A DNA stretch of 64,000 bases from SXMI01 sp964391365 (GCA_964391365.1 CAYMKW010000002.1:23608-87607), one strand, 5' to 3'; positions 33,337-42,029 are shown, numbered from the stretch's first letter. Notes: generated from the sequence alone by a model not told the origin. A program made the numbers and translations.

Positions 33337-34658
33337 CGTTCCGTCACCTGGCGGGTCAGCAGCTCGGTGGACCACACACCCACGTGCTCGCCCGGAAGCG
33401 TCGATCGCTCGGGCCACGGCTGATCGAGGTCGACGGGCACGCCACGGGACACGACGTGTCTGATGCGCTCGCGGCGCCCGAGCAGGGCCACGTCGATCGA
33501 CGGGTCACCGTCGACGACGAGCAGGTCCGCTGCCGCTCCGGGAGCGATGACCCCGATCGAGTCCATCGGCCGACGGAGGGCCAGGGCGCCGTTGCGGGTG
33601 GCGCAGGAGATCGCCGCCAGCGGGCTCATCCCCAGCACCTCGACGAACAGCTCCAGCTCCCGGGCGTGCCAGTGGCCGTACGGGGTGAGTGAGAACCCGC
33701 TCTCCGATCCGCACAGCAGCTGAACCCCGGCCTCGACTGCGGACCGCAGTCCGGCTGCGGTCGCCTCGATCTCGCCGAGGAAGATGTCCCGTTGCCCCGG
33801 GGCTGCGCCCACGAGGTGGCCGTGGTCGGCGAGGTTGGCGAGGAACGTGAACGTCGGGGCGATCGCGGCCCCGGCGTCCGCCACGGCCTCGACCGCGGCC
33901 CCGTCGAGGTGGCTGGCGTGCAGGATCAGGTCGACGCCCGCCTCGGCGGCGAGTCGGGTGGACGCGGCGCTGCGGCAGTGGGCCAGGACCGGGGTGTCGA
34001 TGGCGTGGGCGGTGTCGGTCACCGCCCGCAGCTCGTCACGGGACCAGACGGTCAGCTCCCCCTGACGGTTCGGCAGTGATCCGGTGACGTGAACCTTGAT
34101 CCAGTCGGCGCCGTACTTCACCTGCTCGCGAGTGGTCCGGACGATCTCGTCGCGGTCGCGCACGACCCGCGCGTACCCCGCAGTGCCGTGGTCCGGGATC
34201 ATCCGGCCGGCGGTGCCGCCGGCGGCGGTGAGCAGGGCGTTCATTCCCGCCGACATCCTCGGTCCGGTCACGAGACCGGCCTCGATCCCATCGCGCAGGG
34301 CCGGTCCGAGGTCGCCGATGCAGTCGGCGTCGAGGAACCCCGTGACGCCGGCGAGCAGGAGCTTGCGGACGTTGAACGCTGCGAGGAGCAGGCTGGTCGA
34401 GAGCGGTCGGTGGGCGAACAGCTCGTCGTTGCTGGCGGGTTCACCGAAGGTGATGTGGCAGTGGGAGTCGATCAGTCCGGGCAGCACCGTGCATCCGGTC
34501 ACGTCGATCCGGGTGCAGTCCTGCCCCGCTGCCTCGTTGACACCCGGACCGACCTCGACGATCCGGTCCGCCTCGACGAGCACGTCGGTGGAACGTGCCA
34601 CGGGAGCGCCGGTGCCGTCGACGACGTCCCCGCCGCTGAACCAGAGCTGTCCTCCCAC
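33333..34658 (-). CDS. Amidohydrolase, imidazolonepropionase-like
   Basis: The 441-residue amidohydrolase-1 family enzyme has an N-terminal beta-sandwich, metal HxH in LPGLIDSHCHITFGEP, VKYGADWIKVHVTGS (bridging Lys region), HCRSAAST and ASHLDGA (His ligands), and a late SESGFSLTPYGHW plus APGAAADLLVVDGDP. This is the pattern of imidazolonepropionase-like and prolidase-like hydrolases, which cleave C-N or ester-type bonds in rings. It is the first gene of the minus-strand operon, about 98 bp from the divergent promoter region of the Rieske gene. Confidence 0.87.
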   Translation of the reverse strand: MGGQLWFSGGDVVDGTGAPVARSTDVLVEADRIVEVGPGVNEAAGQDCTRIDVTGCTVLPGLIDSHCHITFGEPASNDELFAHRPLSTSLLLAAFNVRKLLLAGVTGFLDADCIGDLGPALRDGIEAGLVTGPRMSAGMNALLTAAGGTAGRMIPDHGTAGYARVVRDRDEIVRTTREQVKYGADWIKVHVTGSLPNRQGELTVWSRDELRAVTDTAHAIDTPVLAHCRSAASTRLAAEAGVDLILHASHLDGAAVEAVADAGAAIAPTFTFLANLADHGHLVGAAPGQRDIFLGEIEATAAGLRSAVEAGVQLLCGSESGFSLTPYGHWHARELELFVEVLGMSPLAAISCATRNGALALRRPMDSIGVIAPGAAADLLVVDGDPSIDVALLGRRERIRHVVSRGVPVDLDQPWPERSTLPGEHVGVWSTELLTRQVTER

Positions 34659-34755
34659 TCGTCGTCCCCCAGTTCGTCGTCCCGGCGTGACTCAGGCCAC
34701 GCTGCGTCCCCTGCGCTCCCGTCCAGAGTGACGGCAGCGGGAGGGCCGCCGACCG

Positions 34756-34785
34756 TCGACGTCCTGAACAGTGTTTACTACACTG
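34756..34785 (+). promoter_or_regulatory. Rieske operon promoter overlapping a 17-bp palindromic operator
   Basis: TCGACG (34756-34761) and TACACT (34779-34784) are 17 bases apart. CAGTGT-TTACT-ACACTG (34769-34785) is a perfect inverted repeat that covers the -10 element. It lies in the 217-bp divergent region, so one repressor, of TetR or GntR type by its geometry, could control both arms. No regulator gene is adjacent. Confidence 0.6.
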
Positions 34786-34875
34786 ACGATTCCGGGTCGC
34801 CCGCAGGACGTACCCATCATGCGGCAGGATCGTTCACGGTTCCGACCGTAGCGGTCGGAGGAACAGGGGGGACGA

Positions 34876-36090
34876 GTGGACGCCACGCTGGAGGACGAGA
34901 TCCGAGGACAGCTGGCTGCCAACCGTGACCGGACCGGACCACCACCCGGAGCCGTCGAGGTCCCGCCGATCCCGGCCGGACGGTACTGCGATCCGGTGTT
35001 CGCCGCCCTGGAACGGGAACGCGTCTGGCGGCGGTCGTGGCTGTACGCCGGACACGTCTCGGAGCTGCCATCGCCGGGCAGCTACCTGACCACGCAGCGC
35101 TCCGGCTCGCCCATCGTGGTGGTGCGCGGCGAGGACGACGTGGTGCGGGCCTTCTACAACAGCTGCCGGCACCGTGCGGCTCCGGTGGTCCGTGAGGAGT
35201 GCGGGACCGCCCGCCGGCTCACCTGTCAGTACCACTCGTGGTCCTACGACCTGCAGGGTGAGCTCCGCGCGGTCCCGGACGCGCGGAACTTCGTGGACCT
35301 CGAACAGTCCGACCTGGGACTCGTTCCGGTCCGCTGCGAGGTGTGGGAGGGGTTCGTCTTCGTCAACGAGGACCCGGCCGCTGCGCCCCTCGAGGCGTAC
35401 CTCGGCGCGCTCGGTGAGCAGATGCGAGAGGTCGACGGCACCCGACTGCGTTGGTTCGCCCGACAGGAGCACAGCGTCGCCGCCAACTGGAAGGTCGTGG
35501 TCGACGCGTTCCTCGAGGTGTACCACATCCGCACCGTGCACCCGGACAACGCGGCGCTGCTCTACGACGACTCGACCGTGACCGTCGCCATGCTCCCCAA
35601 CGGGCACAGCCGACTGAGCGTGGCGGTCCGCCCCGAGCTGCTCGGGGTGATGGACCCGTCGCCGGCAGCCGACAACCCGAGCGTCGGGGCGCTCTGGCGC
35701 GAGACCAGCACGTCGTTCGGCTGGTTCCCCAACGTGATCGCCCCCCTGGACACGGGGGCCTTCCCGCTGCTCTGCATCTGGCCGGTCGACGAGGGGCACG
35801 CCCAGCTGGTGCTCGAGTGGTTCGCCCCGGACTGGGGTGCGGGCGACATGCCCGAGGAGCACTCGATGCGCGCCACCCTGTTCGAGACGGTCATGTCCCA
35901 GGACACCGCCAACCTGGGCGCCATCCAGCGGTCCGTGGAGTCGCCGGGGGCGCGTCCCTTCCGCATCGGGTGGCACGAGCGGCTCGTCCACCACTTCCAC
36001 CGGGCCGTCGACCTGGCGATCGGTGCGGACGCCGTGCCCGAGGGACTCGAGGTCTCCGACGCGCTCGACCGCTTCGTCGAGGGCGTCTGA
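34876..36090 (+). CDS. Rieske non-heme iron oxygenase, alpha subunit
   Basis: This 404-residue catalytic subunit has the [2Fe-2S] Rieske motif C97-x-H99 and C117-x2-H120 (SCRHRAAP and TCQYHSW). The mononuclear iron site has D210 with H217 and H222 (NWKVVVDAFLEVYHIRTVH). It resembles aromatic ring or quaternary-amine mono/dioxygenases; the actual substrate is unknown, and no reductase or ferredoxin gene is next to it. GTG 34876 follows a G-rich Shine-Dalgarno. The promoter carries a palindromic operator. The carotenoid oxygenase gene begins one base after the stop, so the two are co-transcribed. Confidence 0.92.
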   Translation: MDATLEDEIRGQLAANRDRTGPPPGAVEVPPIPAGRYCDPVFAALERERVWRRSWLYAGHVSELPSPGSYLTTQRSGSPIVVVRGEDDVVRAFYNSCRHRAAPVVREECGTARRLTCQYHSWSYDLQGELRAVPDARNFVDLEQSDLGLVPVRCEVWEGFVFVNEDPAAAPLEAYLGALGEQMREVDGTRLRWFARQEHSVAANWKVVVDAFLEVYHIRTVHPDNAALLYDDSTVTVAMLPNGHSRLSVAVRPELLGVMDPSPAADNPSVGALWRETSTSFGWFPNVIAPLDTGAFPLLCIWPVDEGHAQLVLEWFAPDWGAGDMPEEHSMRATLFETVMSQDTANLGAIQRSVESPGARPFRIGWHERLVHHFHRAVDLAIGADAVPEGLEVSDALDRFVEGV

Positions 36091-36091
36091 C

Positions 36092-37531
36092 ATGGTCGAC
36101 GCAACGACGCCGATCGTCGGCCACGTCACCAACGCCGCCCACCAGCCCGACCTGAGCGGACTGCGTCGCCCCGTCGCCGACGAGCTCGACGCCGTGTGCA
36201 CCGTCTCCGGTGACCTGCCGGCCGGCCTGCGCGGGACGTTCGTGCGCAACGGTCCCAACCCCGCCTTCGAGCCCATCGGTCGCTACGACGTGCTCGACGG
36301 TGATGGGATGCTGCACGCAGTCACGTTCGACGACGGTGCCGTCCGCTACCGCAACCGGTGGATCCGCAGCCGGGGCCTGCTCGCCGAGCTCGGACTCGGT
36401 CGCGCCGTGTACCCGGGGCTCGGTGACGTCACGTCCTTTCCCGACCGTTCGCTCACCGGTGACGCCGGGCCCGTGAAGAACCCGGCGAACACGCACCTCG
36501 TCGAGCACGCAGGCCGGTGGCTGGCGCTGTGGGAGGGCGGGCTGCCGACCGAGGTCACCCGCGACCTGGACACGGTCGGGGAGTACGACTTCGCCGGGCG
36601 CCTCCGGGGCCCGATGACGGCGCACCCCCGGATCGACCCGCGCACGGGCGAGCTGCTCGCGTTCGGCTACTCGCTGTTCGAGCCGTACCTGAGCTACTTC
36701 GTGGTCGACCCCGACGGCACCCTCTCGCACCAGGTCGACCTGGACCTGCCGGTCCCGGTGATGATCCACGACTTCGTCGTCACCCCGGACCACGCCGTGT
36801 TCCTCGAGTCGCCCTACGTGTTCGACCTCGCCAACCTGGGGTCGGGTCCGCTGGTGCGGTGGATGCCCGAGCGCGGTGCCCGGATCGGCGTGATCCCGAG
36901 GCGGGGAGCGGCCGAGGACCTCCGGTGGTTCGACGTCGAGCCGGGCCACGTCCAGCACTTCTGGTCGGCGCAGTCCGTCGGTGACCGCATCGAGTTCGAC
37001 GGCTGCCGCTACGACGACCCGGCGTTCGGGATGGACGACTCGGTCCCGCTCGAGGAACGCGCCGCCCGGGACCACACGGCGAGCCCGGCTCGGTTCTGGG
37101 TCGACCTCGCCGCCGGTACCGCCGGCTGGGAACCACTCGACGACCTCGCCGGGGACTTCAACCGGATCAACCCGGCCTACGACGGGGTGCGGGTGCGCTA
37201 CCGCTACATGTCGGCCTACACGTTGGCGGAACGTCACCTCGGTGACTTCGACGCGGTGGTGCGCTACGACGACGAGACCGGGTCGCGCGACCTGTGGAGC
37301 GCCGGTGCCGCCGGCCACGTCGGGGAGAGCGTGTTCGTCGCCGACCCCGACGGCCGTGCCGAGGACGACGGCTGGCTGCTCAACATCGTCCACGACGACC
37401 GTGACGACGCGAGCTCGCTGGTGGTCCTCGACGCCCGGGACGTCTCGGCCGGACCCGTCGCCACGGTGCTGCTCCCACGGCGGGTGCCCTTCGGGTTCCA
37501 CGCCAACTGGTTCCCGGAGCCGCAGTCGTGA
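36092..37531 (+). CDS. Carotenoid cleavage oxygenase family protein (RPE65/lignostilbene dioxygenase type)
   Basis: The 479-residue seven-bladed propeller enzyme should cleave a conjugated double bond with O2. Early family blocks are GTFVRNGPNPAFEP, YDVLDGDGMLHAVTF and NPANTHLVEHAGRWLALWE. The four iron histidines are best placed at H178 (MTAHP), H226 (MIHDF), H286 or H289 (GHVQHF) and H470 (FGFHANW). The substrate may be a stilbenoid, apocarotenoid or similar; it cannot be chosen from sequence. It lies directly after the Rieske gene, and its stop overlaps the next lipoprotein start by four bases. Confidence 0.92.
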   Translation: MVDATTPIVGHVTNAAHQPDLSGLRRPVADELDAVCTVSGDLPAGLRGTFVRNGPNPAFEPIGRYDVLDGDGMLHAVTFDDGAVRYRNRWIRSRGLLAELGLGRAVYPGLGDVTSFPDRSLTGDAGPVKNPANTHLVEHAGRWLALWEGGLPTEVTRDLDTVGEYDFAGRLRGPMTAHPRIDPRTGELLAFGYSLFEPYLSYFVVDPDGTLSHQVDLDLPVPVMIHDFVVTPDHAVFLESPYVFDLANLGSGPLVRWMPERGARIGVIPRRGAAEDLRWFDVEPGHVQHFWSAQSVGDRIEFDGCRYDDPAFGMDDSVPLEERAARDHTASPARFWVDLAAGTAGWEPLDDLAGDFNRINPAYDGVRVRYRYMSAYTLAERHLGDFDAVVRYDDETGSRDLWSAGAAGHVGESVFVADPDGRAEDDGWLLNIVHDDRDDASSLVVLDARDVSAGPVATVLLPRRVPFGFHANWFPEPQS

Positions 37532-38367
37532 GCTCGGTCGGGCGGACCGCTACGAGCGTGGCGGCGGTCGTGGTCCTGCTCGCCGTTGCGACGACCGGCT
37601 GCAGCGCCGGCGATGGCCCGGCTCCGGCCGCAGGAGCGGTCACGACGGTGCCGGCCGGCCCGTCCGCCGTCGCGGCGGAACGCCTGGCCGGTCGGTACGC
37701 CCACTTCGACGTCGTGGCCTACCAGGACGCCAGCATGCGCACGCAGATCATCTCGTACGGGTTCAGCGACCTCGACGTCGTCGACGGGCGTCTCGTCGAG
37801 CAGGACACGTTCTGCTTCTCCGAGCACCGGTCGGACCAGCCGATCAGCGTCACGTTCTCCGACGCCGCCACGCAGGCGATCCGTCCCGTGCCCGTCGACG
37901 TCGAGCTGACGGTCGACGACGGCCGGGCCCGGATCGTCCGGCCCGCGACGCCCACCGGGATCGGCGTCGACCTCGCCGACCCGGCCACCGACCCGCTCCC
38001 CACGGACCCGGCCGACCCGCGCATCGTCGATGCGGACGGCGATGGCCGTCCCGGCGTCACGGCGACGATCACCGCCGGTGGCGGAGCGGTGACGGGCGAG
38101 TTGTACCTCGCCCGCCGGGAGATCTTCGCCTACGACCTGGTCGAACAACCCGACGGAACGCTCACGGGTGTCGTGAGGGACGGCTCCGAGCAACTGGTGA
38201 TCGACACGAGCAACGAGTTGTTCCGCACCCCGGCCCAGTGGGTCCAGGATCCCGACCTATCCCGGAGCCCCATCGTCCTGGTGCCGGTGGGCCGGGACTG
38301 GGACTGCGAGCGGCTCCGGGCCGAGCGGCCGACGTTGCTCCCGCCCGTCCCACCGATCTCCGGCTGA
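37528..38367 (+). CDS. Hypothetical lipoprotein of the Rieske/carotenoid oxygenase operon
   Basis: The 279-residue protein has a signal peptide and lipobox (VATTGCSAG). The mature part is acidic, with beta-rich repeats and a Ca-binding-like DADGDGRPGV loop near residue 170. It has few cysteines and no catalytic motif that I recognise. Its GTG overlaps the stop of the carotenoid oxygenase gene, so it is produced with that enzyme; a role in capturing a hydrophobic substrate outside the membrane is possible but is inference. Confidence 0.7.
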   Translation: MSSVGRTATSVAAVVVLLAVATTGCSAGDGPAPAAGAVTTVPAGPSAVAAERLAGRYAHFDVVAYQDASMRTQIISYGFSDLDVVDGRLVEQDTFCFSEHRSDQPISVTFSDAATQAIRPVPVDVELTVDDGRARIVRPATPTGIGVDLADPATDPLPTDPADPRIVDADGDGRPGVTATITAGGGAVTGELYLARREIFAYDLVEQPDGTLTGVVRDGSEQLVIDTSNELFRTPAQWVQDPDLSRSPIVLVPVGRDWDCERLRAERPTLLPPVPPISG

Positions 38368-38430
38368 CGGACCCCGCGCCGCGACGACGGCCGTGTGGGA
38401 ACATCCACGTCGGCGGCGTGCGAGCGCCCC

Positions 38431-38503
38431 GGGCCTCTAGCTCAACTGGCAGAGCAGCGGACTTTTAATCCGTCGGTTCAGGGTTCGAGCCCCTGGGGGC
38501 CCA
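38431..38503 (+). tRNA. tRNA-Lys (anticodon TTT)
   Basis: A full cloverleaf is visible: acceptor GGGCCTC pairs with GGGGCCC (one T-G wobble), the D-arm is GCTC/GAGC, the anticodon stem is GCGGA/TCCGT with loop CTTTTAA (anticodon at 38464-38466), and the T-arm is CAGGG-TTCGAGC-CCCTG. The discriminator is A. CCA is not encoded: the sequence continues CTG into a partial repeat of this gene. Confidence 0.93.
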
Positions 38504-38505
38504 CT

Positions 38506-38557
38506 GCAGCGGACTGTTCATCCGTCGGTTCAGGGTTCGAGCCCCTGGGGGCCCACC
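38506..38557 (+). pseudogene. Tandem partial copy of tRNA-Lys (3' two-thirds) with altered anticodon loop
   Basis: Bases 38506-38555 repeat 38454-38503 with two differences in fifty, both in the anticodon loop: CTTTTAA becomes CTGTTCA, which would read as anticodon GTT. The acceptor 5' strand and D-arm are missing, so it cannot fold alone. Unlike the complete gene, the copy is followed by an encoded CCA (38556-38558). This suggests that a 52-bp tandem duplication was inserted into an ancestral CCA-encoding tRNA gene. Confidence 0.85.
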
Positions 38558-38603
38558 ATTTCCACCGACCCACGCCCGTTGCGCTCAAGTCACTAGGCTG
38601 CTC

Positions 38604-39611
38604 GTGTCGATCGACCAGCGGCGCCGAGCCCCCGACCTCGTCGCGCCGCCCACCCGGGGAGGGTTGTCCGTGCACGACACAGCACCGGTCCGTGACGTCA
38701 CCACCGATGAGGCGCCCCGCCGGCGCTCCCGGTCCCGCCGCGCCGCGACCGTCGCCGCCCTCGCCGCGGCGGCACTCCTCATCACTGCGTGCGAGAAGCC
38801 CCCGTACCAGATCGTGTTCCCGGTGGCCGGGAAGTCGAGCTTCTCCGACACCTTCGGTGCTCCACGTGGCAGCAGCTCGCACGAGGGTCAGGACATCTTC
38901 GGAGTCAAGGGCCAGCCCCTGCTCGCCGCCGCCGACGGCACCATCACGTGGATGCGGTGGGGGACCGGAGTGCGTTCGGGCAACCTGCTCCAGCTCACCG
39001 ACGACACGGGTTGGTACTACTACTACATCCACCTGAACAACGACACGCCCGGCACCGACGACGCAGCCAACCGCTACGACCTGGCGTTCGCGGACGGGAT
39101 CACCATCGGCCAGCGGGTGAAGGCCGGTGAGGTCATCGGCTACCTGGGCGACTCGGGCGACGCCGAGCCGACGACCCCGCACCTGCACTTCGAGATCCAC
39201 AAGCCCGGTGGCGCCGTGATCAACCCCTACGGGGCCCTGCTCGAGGCCCGACGCTTCCAGCGCAGCGAGGCCGAACGGGTGGCGGCCAGCCCCACGGGTG
39301 CGGCCGAGCTGTTCGTGTTCAACCCCGACGGGACGGTGCTCATCACCGGGTACGCGATCGACGCCGTGCGCAACGATCCGGTGCGTGTCAGCGCGTACGT
39401 CGGCGGCAACCTGATCTCCACGACGAACGCGAACTTCGATCGGCCCGAGCTCGCAACGCGAGGACGTGGCACCCGGCACGGGTTCGTGTTCCCGTCGGTG
39501 GGCGCCCGGGGTGGCGGTCCCGTCCCGAAGGGTGCCGAGATGTGCGTGGTCGCCCACAGCATCGGAGGCGGCGGCTCTGCCCGTATCGGTTGCTCGACCG
39601 CCCCGAAGTGA
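38604..39611 (+). CDS. M23-family peptidoglycan endopeptidase lipoprotein
   Basis: The protein has up to 335 residues. After a basic N-terminus comes a hydrophobic segment with a lipobox (LLITACEKP), then a LytM/M23 domain with the zinc motifs HEGQDIFG and HLHFEIHKP. The first His-x3-Asp and the HxH are intact, so it should cut peptide cross-links in the cell wall. The C-terminal 110 residues (ELFVFNPDG to GCSTAPK) form an extra beta-rich domain with two Cys. The start is unsure: GTG 38604, close behind TAGGCT, or GTG 38670, which would shorten the long cytoplasmic head. Confidence 0.85.
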   Translation: MSIDQRRRAPDLVAPPTRGGLSVHDTAPVRDVTTDEAPRRRSRSRRAATVAALAAAALLITACEKPPYQIVFPVAGKSSFSDTFGAPRGSSSHEGQDIFGVKGQPLLAAADGTITWMRWGTGVRSGNLLQLTDDTGWYYYYIHLNNDTPGTDDAANRYDLAFADGITIGQRVKAGEVIGYLGDSGDAEPTTPHLHFEIHKPGGAVINPYGALLEARRFQRSEAERVAASPTGAAELFVFNPDGTVLITGYAIDAVRNDPVRVSAYVGGNLISTTNANFDRPELATRGRGTRHGFVFPSVGARGGGPVPKGAEMCVVAHSIGGGGSARIGCSTAPK

Positions 39612-39656
39612 CGTCCGGTCGGTGAGCGCCGACCGACCCGAGCCGCTGCCGATGCC

Positions 39657-41138
39657 GTGGTGATCGATCCGAGGACCCCGGTGCTGGTGGGTGTCGGCGT
39701 GGCGCAGCGGCCTCCCGACGGGTCGGCGGGTGTCAGTCCCTTCGAGTTGATGACCGAGGCGGCGACGGCCGCCGGGATGGATGCGGGCGCCCCCGGCCTG
39801 ACCGGACGGCTCGACACGGTGGCCGTCACCGTCGGCAACTGGGAGCACCCCGACCCGGGCCGGGCGCTGGCACGACGGCTCGGCGTCGTCCACGTCCGGT
39901 CGATCCGGGTCGACGTCGGCGTCCCCCAGCAGACACCGGTGTCGGTCGCGCTCGACCGGATCCGTCACGGTGCCGCCGACGTCGTGCTGGTCGCCGGGGG
40001 CGAGGCGCTCGCCAGTCGACGGGCGGCCGAGCTTGCCGGTCGGGATGTCCCCGACGACGGGTGGCCGATGGCGCCGACCCTGCCGGACGAGCACTGGCGA
40101 CCCGGTGAGGACGACTCGGGCGAGTTGATGTGTGAGGCCGAGATCACGGCCGGGTTGTGGGCGCCGGTCGAGCAGTACGCCTGCATCGAGGTGGCCCGGG
40201 CCGCCGCCGCCGGATGGGACCGCGAGGAACACCTGGCGGACATCGGCGGCCTCTGGAGCGCCTTCGACGCCGTCGCCGGAACGAACCCGGCGGCCGACTT
40301 CGCCGGCGGCCGGTCGGCGACGGATCTGGTGACGCCGTCGCCGTCGAACCGTCCCCTCGCCTGGCCGTACACGAAGTGGTTGGTGTCGCAGTGGACGGTG
40401 GATCAGGCGGCGGCGCTCATCCTGTGCTCCGCCGAGGCCGCCCGTTCGGCGGGGGTTCCTCCGGATCGCTGGGTGTTCCCCCGGGTGGCGCTCGAGTCGT
40501 CCCACGCCGTCTCGCTCACCCGACGGACGGAGCTCCACCGTTGGCCCGCCATGGGTGTGCTCGGACGCGCGGCGGCCGCCCATCTGGGATCGCCGCTCGA
40601 CCGGATCGAGCACGTCGAGTGCTACAGCTGCTTCCCGTCCGCCGTGCGCGTGCAGCAGGCCGAGCTGGGGCTGGACCTCCGAGAGGTTCCGACGCTGACC
40701 GGGGGCATGACCTTCGCCGGCGGGCCGTTCAACAACGCCACCTACCAGTCGACCGCCGTGCTGGTGCAACGACTGCGTGCCGAGCCGCGGTCGCTCGGCC
40801 TGCTCACGACCGTCTCCGGGCTCCTCACCAAGCCGGGGCTCGTCGTCTGGTCGGCGACCCCCGGTCCGCCAGAGCTCGTCGCGGACCTGGCCACGGAGGT
40901 TGCGGAGGTGACCGGAACGACCGAGTCGGTGGCCGACATCGATGCTGCCGGAGTGGTGGCGACCGCCACCGCCGTCCACGAGGGGTCGGACGCCGTCAGG
41001 GCGGCGGTGGTCGCGGATCTGCGGGACGGTCGGCGCTGGGTCGGGTGGACCGAGGAGCGTGCGGTCGTCGAGGCGGTGCTCGACGGGACGGCGGTCGGTC
41101 GACCCGTGGAGATCCGGGGGCGCACCTGCTCGTTGTGA
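39657..41138 (+). CDS. Thiolase-like protein (acetyl-CoA acetyltransferase family, non-canonical)
   Basis: The 493-residue thiolase-fold protein begins DPRTPVLVGVGVAQRP. At the nucleophile site, where classic thiolases have Cys, it reads GVPQQTPVSVALDRI, followed by DVVLVAGGEA. Later blocks are ECYSCFPSAVRVQQ and LTGGMTFAGGPFNNATYQSTA, the latter replacing the GGNxxGxG loop. It belongs to a thiolase-like branch found in actinobacteria whose reaction is not established, related to SCP2-type thiolases. It stands alone before a convergent gene. A role in fatty acid or sterol side-chain metabolism is possible. Confidence 0.8.
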   Translation: MVIDPRTPVLVGVGVAQRPPDGSAGVSPFELMTEAATAAGMDAGAPGLTGRLDTVAVTVGNWEHPDPGRALARRLGVVHVRSIRVDVGVPQQTPVSVALDRIRHGAADVVLVAGGEALASRRAAELAGRDVPDDGWPMAPTLPDEHWRPGEDDSGELMCEAEITAGLWAPVEQYACIEVARAAAAGWDREEHLADIGGLWSAFDAVAGTNPAADFAGGRSATDLVTPSPSNRPLAWPYTKWLVSQWTVDQAAALILCSAEAARSAGVPPDRWVFPRVALESSHAVSLTRRTELHRWPAMGVLGRAAAAHLGSPLDRIEHVECYSCFPSAVRVQQAELGLDLREVPTLTGGMTFAGGPFNNATYQSTAVLVQRLRAEPRSLGLLTTVSGLLTKPGLVVWSATPGPPELVADLATEVAEVTGTTESVADIDAAGVVATATAVHEGSDAVRAAVVADLRDGRRWVGWTEERAVVEAVLDGTAVGRPVEIRGRTCSL

Positions 41139-41178
41139 GCCGGTCCGTGGGGTGAGCGCTGCAGTGGACCGCGGCCCG

Positions 41179-41538
41179 TCACATGCGGGGCGTCTCGTCC
41201 AGTCCGTCGTTGAACTCGCGGTACATCCGGTAGATCCGGACGCAGCGTTCGCAGACCGGGAGCTGCTTCGGATCCCGGGACGGCACCCAGACGTGTCCGC
41301 AGAGGGCCTCGAGCGGTGTCCCGTTGACCCGGGCCTCGAGCACCTTCGCGGTGGCGTCCTCCCCGGGCTTGGTCCGGACGATGTGGGCGACCGGACCGTC
41401 CTCGGTCGAGGTGTCCTCGTCGGTGTCCGGATCGAGCACGGTGATCCCGCCGGGGGTGATCGGCTCGGAGGAGGCCCGGTAACGGTGCTGCAGCTGGTGC
41501 CGGGCGGCGGGCGGGAGGTGGCTCTGCATCGCTGTCAT
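41179..41538 (-). CDS. DUF3039 family protein
   Basis: This small 119-residue protein contains VAHIVRTKPGEDATAKVLEA followed by NGTPLEALCGHVWVPSRDPKQLPVCERCVRIY, the conserved core of the actinobacterial DUF3039 family. The three Cys and nearby His look like a structural zinc site. The function is unknown. The ATG overlaps the stop of the membrane protein gene upstream by four bases. Confidence 0.85.
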   Translation of the reverse strand: MTAMQSHLPPAARHQLQHRYRASSEPITPGGITVLDPDTDEDTSTEDGPVAHIVRTKPGEDATAKVLEARVNGTPLEALCGHVWVPSRDPKQLPVCERCVRIYRMYREFNDGLDETPRM

Positions 41539-41990
41539 GGTCGCGCGTGTCGGTCGTCGTCGGCACCCCCGGATCGCTCCGACCCGGACCTGCCCCCGTT
41601 TCCCGCCGCCGGTTCGCAGCGGACGACGATCGCCGTGGGCGTCCTGACCCGGCCGGCCTCACGCAGTCCCGAGCGGGCCAGGACGTCGGCCAGGACGACG
41701 GCGGCGACCTCGGGGGTCACCGGCCGGCCGTCGACGGTGCACCCGTCGGGGATCTCGACGGACCCGCCGGTGGCCGGGTCCAGCGCAGCGATCGACTCGA
41801 CCACGGCCTCCAGGGTCGGCCCCGACGGCGGGGGGTCGATCGGCATCTCGGCGGCGAGCCGGGCCCGCTGACGGGCCCGTGTGCGGCGGAACCGGACGAC
41901 GCCGAACGGCAGGACGATCAGGACGGCGATGACGAGGGATCGGGCGAGCGTGCCCACCTCGACGTCCGCGAGGATCGGTGTTGCGGCCAT
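41535..41990 (-). CDS. Hypothetical single-pass membrane protein
   Basis: The 151-residue protein has one N-terminal helix (about residues 16-33) followed by a basic stretch FRRTRARQRAR, which predicts a cytoplasmic C-terminus. The soluble part has a possible small domain (DGRPVTPEVAAVVLADVLAR) and a charged tail. No family is recognised. Its stop overlaps the DUF3039 start, which suggests joint expression, and it diverges from a small repeat-containing gene 39 bases away. Confidence 0.65.
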   Translation of the reverse strand: MAATPILADVEVGTLARSLVIAVLIVLPFGVVRFRRTRARQRARLAAEMPIDPPPSGPTLEAVVESIAALDPATGGSVEIPDGCTVDGRPVTPEVAAVVLADVLARSGLREAGRVRTPTAIVVRCEPAAGNGGRSGSERSGGADDDRHARP

Positions 41991-42029
41991 GGCGGAGCCG
42001 GATCGTACCGGCCGCTACCCTCCGGGACC

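Noticed and set aside
34876..38367. Interpretation of the Rieske/carotenoid oxygenase operon as carotenoid biosynthesis
   Set aside because: No phytoene synthase, desaturase or cyclase gene is present; the set looks degradative.
38506..38557. A separate tRNA-Asn gene
   Set aside because: Although the copied anticodon loop would read GTT, the 5' acceptor strand and D-arm are missing, so no cloverleaf can form from this segment alone.
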